Position numbers and translations under genes: made by a program. A stretch of DNA of 64,000 bases, from NCBI RefSeq assembly GCF_023716485.1, contig NZ_CP092418.1, forward strand, positions 434,001 through 498,000, given 5' to 3'. This DNA comes from Microbulbifer variabilis. GTDB taxonomy: Bacteria > Pseudomonadota > Gammaproteobacteria > Pseudomonadales > Cellvibrionaceae. Positions 17,954-27,165 of the stretch are shown here, in pieces. The notes under the pieces were generated by a model. It worked only from the letters and a program-made list of their open reading frames with translations. It ran no database searches and was not told the DNA's origin. The stretch's first letter is position 1. Each line of letters starts with the position of its first letter.

Positions 17954-20134
17954 GTGTATTTTATGCTGGGTGTTGGTGGTTACTTCTTTACTGATAAGCC
18001 TAAGACTCGCACCGGGCAACGACTTTCCCACTTTTTTCCGATCGCCCTCTGCCTGATTTTTTTCGCCCTTTGCTCTCTGGCCGCTAGTGCCCAGTTACCC
18101 GGTTCCAAGCCCAAGGAATTCAAGGCGGTGGTGCCTGAGTTTGCCGATCCTTCTGCAGATTGGTGGACCGGCTGGGCCAATGCATCGCCGGAGCAGCGAC
18201 GAGAGTGGCTACAGGCCATTAAAAAGGGTTGGCAAGAGTGGCAGCAAGAATTACCTGAAGAGGATGAGGCGCTGCAAAAAGGGGCGAAAAAAATTACCCA
18301 GAGCCTGGAGGGGGTGGAGGTCACCTGGAAGAAGCGGCAGGAGTATTTAAAAGTTGAGTTGATGCCGGAGGTGAAGTTTCCGGAAAACCCTAGTGTACTC
18401 GACTGGGCCCGCGCCGATGCGGCCATTAGCCGCGGTCAACGCCGCCTGAGTGGTGTGCAGCTAGAGGCGCGGCAGCTGCGCGCTAGCCGATCGCAATCCT
18501 TGGCGCAGTTGCGCAAGCAGGTAATTGTGCTGCGTGATGCCAAAGGTGAGGAAGAAGATCAGGCGGCACAAGCGCTGTTATTGGCGCAGATTAATCACCT
18601 GAATATTATTGAGCAGCTGGATACGGTGAATGAGTTTCTCGGTACCTGGCAGGAAAAAATCGAACTGTCGGAAGCCAAGCTGCGCGGTATGCTCGACGAC
18701 CTGCAGTTCAGTGAGAAGGATGCCGAAAAGCTGGAGAAATCCATCACTGACAGCGATAAGAAAATTGAGCGTATCGCCGCTACCCGCACCAGTATCCAGA
18801 GCACTACCGAGCCCTCCACTGACCCCGACGTCAATATGAAAAAGGACCTCACCCTGATGCAGCTGGAGGTGGACCTTTTAGAGGAACACCTGGGTAAGCG
18901 CAAGAGTGAGTTACTGCAATCCATCAACCGCGTATTGAATCCAGAAACTGGCGAGGAGACATTGGTTGTCAGTCGCGAGCTGCTGGAGAATGCCAATGCG
19001 GTGATCGATAGCACTTCGCGGGAGCTGGCGATCCGACAGCGGCAGGTGGTGGCTTGGCGCGATGAGGAGGAAAGTGCCGATCTGAGCCGTTGGTGGGCTT
19101 ACTTTGAACGGATCGGCAGTGGTCTGGCGCGGGCCAACGACTTGGAGCAGGATATCCAGCGTTATGAGAAGGCCCAACTTGAAGTTTACCGCGAGCGCCA
19201 GGGTTGGTGGGCCACGGTTCGCGAACGTTTGGCGCTGACCGGCCGCCAGGTATACAAACGCTGGCGCACTCTGGCGGATTACCAGTTGTTTACTATCGCG
19301 CAAAACCCAATCACGTTGCGCCTGATTGCCAGGATGGCATTTGTGTTGGTCTGCGCCTGGTTGCTGTCGGTACTGACTCGCGCCTTCCTGCGCCGGCTGG
19401 TACGCAGGGAACACGCCAGCGAATCCTCCATGTATAACCTGAGCCGCGTGTTGCACTACACCTATATCGGCGTCGCCCTGATTGTGGTGTTGAGTATGCT
19501 CGGCCTGGATACCTCCAAGCTGGCACTGGTGGCTGGAGCCCTATCTGTAGGTATTGGTTTTGGCTTGCAGGCTATTTTTTCCAATTTCATTTCCGGGCTT
19601 ATTTTACTGTTCGAAAGGCCCTTGAAGGTTGGGGACTTGGTAGAGCTGGAGTCCGGTGTTTTTGGCCGAATCCGCGATATCAATGTGCGTTCAACCCGTA
19701 TCACCACCCGCGATAATGTGGATATCCTGGTACCGAATACCGAGTTTGTCGCTGGACGGGTGATTAACCATACCCTCGATGACCCGGTGCGTCGTATTCA
19801 TGTGTCCTTTGGTGTTTCCTATGCCTCCGATCCAGACTTGGTGCGGGAAGCTGCACTGGAGGCCGCCTCGCGGGTCAATATCACACATACCGACTGGAAG
19901 CGTAAAACTGAAGTCTGGCTGATGGAATTTGGCGATAGCGCGCTGAATTTTAAGCTGGTGGTATGGGTGAACAGTAACATGGTCACTTCGTTGGGTGACT
20001 CCTATGCGCTTTACAATTTAGAACTGTTGCGGGAATTTCGTGAAAAGGGTATCGAGGTGCCTTTCCCACAGCGGGATCTGCACCTGCGCAGTTGGGATGC
20101 ACCGGCAATGATTACTCGCACAGGGAGAAAGTAG
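17954..20134 (+). CDS. Large mechanosensitive channel (MscS family, MscK/YbdG-like architecture)
   Basis: A 726-residue protein. An N-terminal hydrophobic segment (~26-46, ending AASA, likely signal peptide) is followed by a long charged, helical and coiled-coil periplasmic region (~110-420). Three TM helices follow (~455-476, 495-515, 522-550), the last being the pore helix with LSVGIGFGLQAIFSNFISGL. The cytoplasmic MscS beta domain has FERPLKVGDLVEL and TTRDNVDILVPNTEF. Such channels open under membrane tension to release osmolytes. Start GTG 17954 has GGA 5 bases upstream; ATG 17963 is a possible alternative. It stands alone, upstream of a rhomboid gene. Confidence 0.88.
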   Translation: MYFMLGVGGYFFTDKPKTRTGQRLSHFFPIALCLIFFALCSLAASAQLPGSKPKEFKAVVPEFADPSADWWTGWANASPEQRREWLQAIKKGWQEWQQELPEEDEALQKGAKKITQSLEGVEVTWKKRQEYLKVELMPEVKFPENPSVLDWARADAAISRGQRRLSGVQLEARQLRASRSQSLAQLRKQVIVLRDAKGEEEDQAAQALLLAQINHLNIIEQLDTVNEFLGTWQEKIELSEAKLRGMLDDLQFSEKDAEKLEKSITDSDKKIERIAATRTSIQSTTEPSTDPDVNMKKDLTLMQLEVDLLEEHLGKRKSELLQSINRVLNPETGEETLVVSRELLENANAVIDSTSRELAIRQRQVVAWRDEEESADLSRWWAYFERIGSGLARANDLEQDIQRYEKAQLEVYRERQGWWATVRERLALTGRQVYKRWRTLADYQLFTIAQNPITLRLIARMAFVLVCAWLLSVLTRAFLRRLVRREHASESSMYNLSRVLHYTYIGVALIVVLSMLGLDTSKLALVAGALSVGIGFGLQAIFSNFISGLILLFERPLKVGDLVELESGVFGRIRDINVRSTRITTRDNVDILVPNTEFVAGRVINHTLDDPVRRIHVSFGVSYASDPDLVREAALEAASRVNITHTDWKRKTEVWLMEFGDSALNFKLVVWVNSNMVTSLGDSYALYNLELLREFREKGIEVPFPQRDLHLRSWDAPAMITRTGRK

Positions 20135-20281
20135 TAGCCCAGGGAGAGTATCGGGCTTGAGTTGCGGTGAACAGGCGTAGTATTTTCCAAGCGGCCGACG
20201 GTGATGTCGGCCCCATCCCTGTTATTTTTATTGCAGCGTTTTGCTATTGGGCGTTCGTGCAATATCTACAAGGAACTGCCC

Positions 20282-21694
20282 GTGCTGATAATCCCGATCC
20301 AGAATAAACCAGACTGGCGCCGACCTCCTCTGATGTGTTTTGTGCTAATCCTCGCCAACTTGCTGGTATTTATGTTCTACCAGGGCAGTGACGATGCCCG
20401 CTGGCAGCAGGCTGAGGAGTATTACTTCGACAGTGACCTACCGGATCTGGAGGAGCAGCGCTTCCTGATTTATGTCAATGAGGAGCATCCCGAGTGGCGC
20501 CTGCAGATGGATGTAGAGGGCGAGGAATTTGTCTATCGGGAACTACTGTGGAATACGGAATTTCACCAGTGGTTACTACCCAGGCTAGAACAGGAGGAGC
20601 AACCCCAGTGGTTACAGCAGCGCCAGCATTTTGCCGGGCTGCGCGACAAGATTAGCAGCATGGCCTTGGGTCTGACGCCGGCGGAGCCCAGCGCGGCTGG
20701 ACTTTTTGGTCATATGTTTTTACACGGCAGCTGGGATCACCTGATTGGCAATATGGTGTTTTTGCTGCTGTTTGGCTTATCGGTTGAGCTGGCACTGGGG
20801 GGGCTTTGGTTTATCACCCTCTATCTTCTCGGTGGCTTGGCTGCAGCTAGCCTGCACATGTTGGTTGAATCGGGCAGTTATGTACCTATGGTCGGTGCTT
20901 CTGGCGCAGTATCGGCGATTATGGGGATGTTCGTTGCTATATACGGAGTGCGGCGCTTGCGTTTTTTTTACACCGTCGGATTTATGTTTGGCGAGTTCAG
21001 TGCACCGGCTCTGATGGTGTTGCCCCTGTGGCTGGGTAAGGAAGTGTTTGGCTACCTATATGGTGATGCCGGGATCGCCTATTGGGCCCATACCGGCGGC
21101 TTGCTGGCTGGATTTGTTCTGGCCTTACTGTTGATTTACTGGCGACCACCGTTAAAGGCGATGCCGCAGGAAGAAGAGGAACTGCCATCCCCGCAAAAGG
21201 GCGCGCTGGCGCGCATCGATCGATTCCAGGAAGAGGGTAAGCTGCTCGAAGCCGCAGAGGCTGCAGCCTCCGCAGTACGTCAGTATCCCGACCACCTACC
21301 GCTGATACAGCGCTTTATCGAGTTGACCGCGATTAATCCCGATAGTGAGGCGTATCACCGAGCCAATTTGGCGCTATTTGCCCAGGCGGCCAACCCAACA
21401 GTTGATGCTCGTATTATTTCTTCCGGTTATTACAGTTACCTGCAAACTACGCAGAAGCCTCGAGCCCTAACAGCCAAAACTTGCCTGCTGATGGCGCGTC
21501 GCGCTGCTGAAGCCAAAAACTGGCCCTGGCTCGATGAACTCTTGAACAAGCTTATTGCGCAAAGAGTACAGCACCCGTTGATACCCAAATTAGGTATGAC
21601 TCTGGTGAATTATTACCGACGTCTGGGCGAGGAGGGGCGTGCGCGGGAAATGAAGGCGTTAACCCAGGGGATAGAAATATCTGGACAGCCCTAG
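20282..21694 (+). CDS. Rhomboid-family intramembrane serine protease with C-terminal extension
   Basis: A 470-residue membrane protein. A first TM (~16-35) is followed by a hydrophilic insertion (~36-125), then the rhomboid core with HGSWDHLIGNMVFL, catalytic Ser207 in VGASGAVSA and His270 in YWAHTGG. Ser and His form the dyad that cuts substrates within the membrane. From ~300 a soluble, helical TPR-like tail of ~170 residues follows. I chose GTG 20282, giving MLIIPIQNKPDWRRPP as is typical for the family, with AGGA 8-11 bases upstream; the frame is open further 5' without similarity. The substrate is unknown. Confidence 0.87.
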   Translation: MLIIPIQNKPDWRRPPLMCFVLILANLLVFMFYQGSDDARWQQAEEYYFDSDLPDLEEQRFLIYVNEEHPEWRLQMDVEGEEFVYRELLWNTEFHQWLLPRLEQEEQPQWLQQRQHFAGLRDKISSMALGLTPAEPSAAGLFGHMFLHGSWDHLIGNMVFLLLFGLSVELALGGLWFITLYLLGGLAAASLHMLVESGSYVPMVGASGAVSAIMGMFVAIYGVRRLRFFYTVGFMFGEFSAPALMVLPLWLGKEVFGYLYGDAGIAYWAHTGGLLAGFVLALLLIYWRPPLKAMPQEEEELPSPQKGALARIDRFQEEGKLLEAAEAAASAVRQYPDHLPLIQRFIELTAINPDSEAYHRANLALFAQAANPTVDARIISSGYYSYLQTTQKPRALTAKTCLLMARRAAEAKNWPWLDELLNKLIAQRVQHPLIPKLGMTLVNYYRRLGEEGRAREMKALTQGIEISGQP

Positions 21695-21780
21695 AGGATA
21701 ATAATCTGTTTATAAAAATACATTGGCAGTTAGACAGATCCCAGTGAGTATCCATAAGATCAAATTGGCAGGGGAGCCTT

Positions 21781-22248
21781 ATGAATAAATATATTCTTAA
21801 AAAAGAACAAATCCTGGATATGGAGGGGGAGCACAAGGTGCACTTCCTCAACCCGAATGCAGTGCGCCGCAATAAATCCTTGGGAGACATGACCGGGATA
21901 AGTGGCTTTGGCTTTCACATTATTGAAATAGAGCCTGGGTACGAATCCACAGAGTATCACTGCCACAAATTTGAAGATGAATGTGTCTATATCCTGCAGG
22001 GGCAGGCTTCAGTATTCATCGGCGAAGAAAACTATATAGTGGGTGAAGGGGACTTTATCGGATATCCGGCTAATGGCCTTCCCCATGTGATGAAAAATAC
22101 CGGAAACGATATTCTGCGCTGTATCGTAGTGGGCCAGCGCCTGGATCATGATGTGGCAGACTTCCCCAATAAGAATAAGAGAATTTACCGTAATAAGGGG
22201 TTGCCGTGGGAGCTAGTGGATCATAAAGATATCGAGCACCCTCGTTAA
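21781..22248 (+). CDS. Cupin-domain protein
   Basis: A 155-residue single cupin. Motif 1 contains YHCHKFEDECVYILQGQ, with metal-ligand type His and Glu residues, followed by GEGDFIGYPANGLPHVMKN (motif 2, second His). The C-terminal tail is charged. The conserved metal site suggests a dioxygenase, isomerase or sensor role, but sequence does not narrow it. It is followed after 21 bases by a DCC thiol-disulfide protein, so they are likely co-transcribed. Confidence 0.8.
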   Translation: MNKYILKKEQILDMEGEHKVHFLNPNAVRRNKSLGDMTGISGFGFHIIEIEPGYESTEYHCHKFEDECVYILQGQASVFIGEENYIVGEGDFIGYPANGLPHVMKNTGNDILRCIVVGQRLDHDVADFPNKNKRIYRNKGLPWELVDHKDIEHPR

Positions 22249-22269
22249 CTCCACAGACAGAGATTCTGT

Positions 22270-22635
22270 ATGGCCACAAAAGTACGTGTTTTCTACAATT
22301 CTGCCTGTCCGGTATGCGATGCGGGTATCCGTGCTCAGAAGAAGAAAAACACCACTTGCGGTGTAGAGTGGGAAGATGTTCACCTTGATAATGCCAAAGC
22401 ACAGCAGCTCGATGTGGACCTGGAATTTGTGCGAGAGCGCTTGCACGTGATTGATACACAGGGGCACCTGCGAGTGGGTTACGAAGCATTTATAGCGATT
22501 TGGGAGAACTCTCCCAGTGAACAGTGGAAAGCAAGGTTGTCAAAAACACCGGGTCTGCGATGGTGTCTTAACAAAACCTATAATGGCTTTGCCCGCTGCC
22601 TCTATCTATGGAATAGGGCTTTAAAGCACTGGTGA
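22270..22635 (+). CDS. DCC-family (DUF393) thiol-disulfide oxidoreductase-like protein
   Basis: A 121-residue protein of the DCC family. A thioredoxin-like beginning RVFYNSACPVCDAGI with the CxxC pair is followed by VHLDNAKAQQLDVD, HVIDTQGHLRVGYEAF and a C-terminal aromatic helix. Family members are predicted redox proteins without an established partner. The cupin gene lies just upstream on the same strand. Confidence 0.82.
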   Translation: MATKVRVFYNSACPVCDAGIRAQKKKNTTCGVEWEDVHLDNAKAQQLDVDLEFVRERLHVIDTQGHLRVGYEAFIAIWENSPSEQWKARLSKTPGLRWCLNKTYNGFARCLYLWNRALKHW

Positions 22636-22744
22636 GATTGCTTCTGATTTTCTACCGGGTGGAATAAACGGATAGAGAAAGCACGCAACCCTCTCCTGGA
22701 AACGTGCTATCGGTAAGGGCTGCTGACTCGTTGACCCTATGAAT

Positions 22745-24159
22745 TTATTGGCGTGTGTTCTCTGAACTATTTAGTACTTTCCACAGAGTATCGATTTGAT
22801 TGCGTAGAGTGCTGTTGGGGAATTTCTGTCTAATGAATTGCAGCAATTTCCTGGCCAGGTCTTCACGGTTCAGCCCATCCATATATACCTGTGCCAGCAG
22901 CAGGTAAGCCGCATCTAGCTGTGGATAACTTTCCTTGTGTAGATTGTTCAGTAATTGCGCCGCCAGCTGGTATTTGTGCTGTTGGTAGAGCACCTTGGCT
23001 AGGGTGTGGCGAAGCTCGGGTTTTACAATAGGGGGGCCGGCTCGGTGGCCAGGTAAAGTTCCGCCGCTTTGTGTGGCCGGTTGAGTTGTATGAACTTATC
23101 CAGTAAGTGGGGGCCGAGTTCCCGCAGGGCTTTTTGGTCCTGGGTTGCCAGCAGCAAGCGGTAGTAGCGTTCGTTGAGGGCTTCATCATTGGGGTAGCGG
23201 CGCAAGCCATCTACCAGCGCCTGCCGTGCGGCTGGTAGATTCGATTCGCGCATTAAAATCTGTGCATCGGCCAAAGCGCGTGCGCGGTTGAATTCGTCCT
23301 CTTCCAGAAAAGTACTTTCGTCATCCAGTTCGGCCTGAATACCCAGCTTTTGCTGCCGCGACAGGCAGATATAACCCATCATGGCGCTAGTCACGATATA
23401 GAAATAGGTAGTTGTGGCTGCAATCACCGGGCCCAGGGACCAGGGGGGTAGCTTTTCAATGGCAATGGCCATCAGCAGATTGGGTGCAGCGGAAACCGCA
23501 GTGGTGGTAATCCACAACAGCCAGTAGGGCCAGCCGATAATCAAAGTGAATTGTAGTAACTTAAGTGGATTGATCGCCGCACGCAGGCTGTGTTCAAGGG
23601 CCAGTACAATCATCGCTGCCGGCGCAAATAGGAAGAGGGCAAAAGCATAAAGCTGCACGGCACCCATACCGAAAGAGAAGAGTTTGTAACCAACAAAACC
23701 GGCAATCAAGGTCATAGCGATGACTTTCAAGAACAGCGGTGCACTATTACCGTCCAGGGCATCGCCGATTCCGGGAGCTTCCAACTGGCCACTGGCAAGC
23801 CGCTCGATAACCAGCAAGTTGTAGCGGCTCACCAGGGCAACGATGCCCACCAGGGCCACGATTGCTAAAAGACCCAGGCCTGAGATTAGCAAACTTGCTG
23901 CAGCTGCCAGTGCTATGATCGCCAGGGGACCTGGTTTTAAGGCGTAGAGAAAATAAAAAATTCCCATCTGCCAAAAGGGCTTAGCACTGTTGCTGGCACC
24001 GATATACTCAACTGGATCGCGACACAACGGACACTCGGGTCCAAGGCCCTGATAGTTGGCACTGGAGCCTGGGATACATTCGCTACAGTATTTGCGCTGA
24101 CAGGGTTGGCACTGCCAGGATGCATCGGCACTGGAATGGTAGCGGCAGGATTCAGCCAT
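22745..24159 (-). pseudogene. B-box zinc finger / multi-TM / TPR protein, split by a 1-base frame break
   Basis: The main frame (24159 to 23023, 378 aa) starts MAESCRYHSSADASWQCQPC with a B-box-like Cys/His cluster (CRYH, CQPC, CSEC, CPLC). Five or six TM helices follow (~75-255) and then TPR-like helices. It stops at 23023, right after a run of six C (G6 at 23031-23036 on the plus strand). With one more base there, the reading continues as APPIVKPELRHTLAKVLYQQ into a further 82 codons of TPR repeat ending at 22745, for about 470 residues in all. The join is smooth in sense and repeat phase, so the gene is one unit. Whether the break is biological or a sequencing error cannot be decided here. 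Confidence 0.75.
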
Positions 24160-24324
24160 GAATTTTCCCTAAAAACTTTTCTTCCTAAAGGTTTATTGTG
24201 TTTCTTTCTAACAGTTTATCCGCCGTCATCGTGGCGGCGCAATCGTCGAGTATTTTTGATGTACTGTTAGAATGCAGCGTGAATCCCAATAAAATTGGCA
24301 CACAAGTTTCAAAAAAGGTGTTGT

Positions 24325-25614
24325 ATGACAAAAGCTATGCGCGTTCATTTGGTGGAAGGCACTGCAGGAGAACCCTGGGGCGAGGCGGCGTTACTCAGTT
24401 TTAATGGCAGCGAAGCCCATATCCATATTGGTGCGGCCAAAGGTGCTGCACTGGTGGCGGCGCAACGCGCGGCTCGGCGCCTCGATGGCATGGGAATCAA
24501 TGAGGTGATACTCAGCGGTGAGGGTTGGGATATCGAAAGTCGCTGGGCTTTCTGGGGCGGTTATTTTAATCCACGTATCAATAATAAAATCCACTGGGGC
24601 AGCGAGGATGCTGGCGAGCTAAAAGAACTGGCAGCACGTGAAAATGCTGCGTGTTGGGTCCGCGAGATTACCAATGGCACGCCGGATGATGTTTCTCCCA
24701 GGGTGCTGGCGGAGAGCGCGGCGGAAATGCTACAGAAGCTTGCCCCGAGCGTAGTTAACTATCGCATAGTGGCCGGGGATGACTTGCTGCGCGATGGCTT
24801 TGTTGGTATCCACAATGTGGGCCGTGGTAGCGTGCGCGAGCCGGTCATGTTACAGCTCGACTACAACCCTACAGGCAATGCGGATGCTGAGGTGGATATC
24901 TGTCTGGTGGGCAAAGGGATTACCTTCGATTCCGGTGGCTACAGCATTAAGCCCTCAAGCAACATGGCCACCATGAAATCTGATATGGGCGGTGCCGCTA
25001 TGGTGACTGGAGGTCTCGCGCTGGCCATTGCGCGTGGTCTGGAAAAAAGAGTGAAGCTGTACCTTTGCTGTGCGGAGAACCTGGTTTCCGGCCACGCATT
25101 TAAGTTGGGCGATATTATTGAATACAAGAATGGTGTCACCGTTGAGGTGCTGAATACCGATGCGGAAGGGCGTCTGGTATTAGCGGATGGCCTACTCGCC
25201 GCAGGGGAAGATAAGCCTCGCTTTGTTTTGGATGCCGCTACCCTGACGGGTGCTGCCAAAATGGCTGTAGGCCGCGACTTTAATTCAGTCTTCAGTTTTG
25301 AAGATGAAATGGCACAGAAGGTACTGAATGCCGCAGCACAGGAGAATGAGAAGGCCTGGCGCTTGCCACTGGAGCCCTTCCATCTGGAGCAGACCCCTTC
25401 TAACTTTGCCGATATTTCTAATATAGGCGCTGACGGTAGCCCTGGGGCTTCAACTGCGGCGGCCTTCCTTGCTCGTTTTGTATCGGAGGGGGGCCGCAAC
25501 TGGGTGCATATAGATCTCTCTGGCTCTTACCAGCCAAGTGCCAATGACCTTTGGGCCGCTGGTGCCAAGGGACATGGCTTGAGAACTATTGCTCGTTTCC
25601 TACTGGATAATTAA
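24325..25614 (+). CDS. pepB: M17 leucyl aminopeptidase, peptidase B type
   Basis: A 429-residue cytosolic metallo-aminopeptidase. The C-terminal catalytic domain shows VGKGITFDSGGYSIKPSSNM, MKSDMGGAAMV and the M17 signature NTDAEGRLVLADGL, together supplying the two-zinc ligands and catalytic residues. Its length and N-terminus (MRVHLVEGTAGEPWG) match PepB rather than PepA. ATG 24325, with AAGGTG upstream, is preferred to the ATG at 24295. A strong terminator follows, and the AT-rich block starts after it. Confidence 0.9.
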   Translation: MTKAMRVHLVEGTAGEPWGEAALLSFNGSEAHIHIGAAKGAALVAAQRAARRLDGMGINEVILSGEGWDIESRWAFWGGYFNPRINNKIHWGSEDAGELKELAARENAACWVREITNGTPDDVSPRVLAESAAEMLQKLAPSVVNYRIVAGDDLLRDGFVGIHNVGRGSVREPVMLQLDYNPTGNADAEVDICLVGKGITFDSGGYSIKPSSNMATMKSDMGGAAMVTGGLALAIARGLEKRVKLYLCCAENLVSGHAFKLGDIIEYKNGVTVEVLNTDAEGRLVLADGLLAAGEDKPRFVLDAATLTGAAKMAVGRDFNSVFSFEDEMAQKVLNAAAQENEKAWRLPLEPFHLEQTPSNFADISNIGADGSPGASTAAAFLARFVSEGGRNWVHIDLSGSYQPSANDLWAAGAKGHGLRTIARFLLDN

Positions 25615-25644
25615 TACCCAGCAATTACTGCCAAAAGCCTTGCA

Positions 25645-25678
25645 AAACGCGCCTAAAATTGGCGCGTTTCTATTTTTT
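25645..25678 (+). terminator. Intrinsic terminator after pepB
   Basis: A perfect 9-bp stem AAACGCGCC/GGCGCGTTT (25645-25653 and 25661-25669) with a 7-base loop is followed by CTATTTTTT. It is symmetrical enough to work on both strands. Confidence 0.9.
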
Positions 25679-25850
25679 CCTGACCTGCGCCTGTAAATTT
25701 TCACGAAATTATATTCCTTTTGAAAACTTTAATCAGTGAACTTTCACTAGTTGAGGTTTTTTTAATTTAGCTCGTTAATTGGGACTTGGGCTCATAAATA
25801 CGTTTTGTGTAATTCGGAAATTTATTTTAAATGTCGAGGGGTAATAGGTA

Positions 25851-27026
25851 ATGAGTACTACGGCATCCGCAAATCATTCTGCTCAAAAATCAAATCGTTG
25901 TGCTAACTGCGAAACTGAACTTTTGGGACCTCACTGTTACAAGTGTGGTCAGCCGGTCAAGGGGATGGTGCGTCATTTCTCTTCCATAATTGGAGACTTT
26001 TTTGACACTCTACTGGCATTTGACTCGCGTACATGGAAAACAGTGCCGTCCTTATTCTTTCGACCTGGATTTTTAACTACTGAATATTTTTCAGGTCGTA
26101 GAGTCCGCTATGTGAGTCCTGTAAGGTTGTTTATTTTTCTTTGTATCACCAGTTTTTTTGTTACTCAGATTAATAGTGACTGGGCTATTAACTTTGGTGG
26201 CAATAAATCTGTAGTTGTAGATACGGAGTCTGCCGAAAGAGGTCTTGATCAGGCTGTTGAGAATTTAAAAGCCCTCCAAAAAAAACATGCTGAAGACAAT
26301 TTGGTGGTCATCAATTTAGAGGAGGTAGAATCTGAGCTTGTTGAAGAACGCATTGAAATTAAGACGGGTTTAGACGAACTGAATACGGATCTAGATAAAG
26401 TTAATGTCAATCTAAACGGAGTTACAGGGGCATCAAAGCAATCCGAATATTTCACTAAGGATGCTATTGCTTCGGGACTAAATGAAACCATTACCGAAAT
26501 AGATGAAGAGTTTTTTCAAGTTGGCTGGCTTCCTGATTCTTTGGAAGATTGGGTTAATAAAAAAGTAGACAGTGCCCATAAAAATGTAGAACGAGTCACT
26601 GAAGATCCAAATCGACTTAAGAAAGCATTTCTGGGAGCCTTGCCTTCTACTTTAATAATCATGTTGCCAATTTTCGCCATGATGTTGTGGGTAGCTTATA
26701 TCTTCAAACGTCGACTTTATATGGAGCATTTGATTGTTGCACTGCACAGTCATGCTTTTATTTGTTTAAGTATTTTAACTGCCAATCTGTTTTACAGCGC
26801 AAGCGAAAAGTTTTCTGATTACAATGTAATCTCTTCACTTTTTGATAATCTGTTTTTTCTGCTAATTATTTGGGTCCCCATTTATCTATTTTGGATGCAA
26901 AAGCGTATATATCAGCAGGGGTGGCTTATTACCTTATGTAAATACTCTTTTCTGGGAGGGGCTTATTTGATTTTGCTGGCCTTGGGTGCGGCTTTGACTG
27001 TTCTCTGGAGCTTGGCAGAGCTTTAG
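25851..27026 (+). CDS. DUF3667 membrane protein, copy 1
   Basis: A 391-residue protein. An N-terminal zinc ribbon (CANCETELLGPHCYKCGQ, two CxxC pairs, ~17-34) is followed by the DUF3667 stretch with FDTLLAFDSRTWKTV, FRPGFLTTEYFSGRRVRYV and TM1 (PVRLFIFLCITSFFV, ~91-106). A ~150-residue acidic, helical middle rich in Glu, Asp and Asn comes next, then three or four TM helices (~265-390) after KRRLYMEHLIVALHSHAF. The family has no assigned function. The next gene is a paralogue in the same order. Base composition is clearly lower in GC than the genes up to 25.6 kb. Confidence 0.8.
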   Translation: MSTTASANHSAQKSNRCANCETELLGPHCYKCGQPVKGMVRHFSSIIGDFFDTLLAFDSRTWKTVPSLFFRPGFLTTEYFSGRRVRYVSPVRLFIFLCITSFFVTQINSDWAINFGGNKSVVVDTESAERGLDQAVENLKALQKKHAEDNLVVINLEEVESELVEERIEIKTGLDELNTDLDKVNVNLNGVTGASKQSEYFTKDAIASGLNETITEIDEEFFQVGWLPDSLEDWVNKKVDSAHKNVERVTEDPNRLKKAFLGALPSTLIIMLPIFAMMLWVAYIFKRRLYMEHLIVALHSHAFICLSILTANLFYSASEKFSDYNVISSLFDNLFFLLIIWVPIYLFWMQKRIYQQGWLITLCKYSFLGGAYLILLALGAALTVLWSLAEL

Positions 27027-27165
27027 TGCTAGTTTTTAGCTGTTCTTGAAATAAAAGAAATTGATCAGTGGTTAGTATTTTTTGAACGTTCTTCACATAA
27101 TAAGATGCAAAGAAATAGAACGTTTTTATGGTTGATACCTAGAAGTAGAAAAAAGGAAAGAGGTA

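Noticed and set aside
23023..23045. Programmed -1 frameshift at the C6 run of the B-box/TPR gene
   Set aside because: The codons at the site (GCC CCC CTA) do not form a good slippery heptamer for both tRNAs, so indel or error is more likely.
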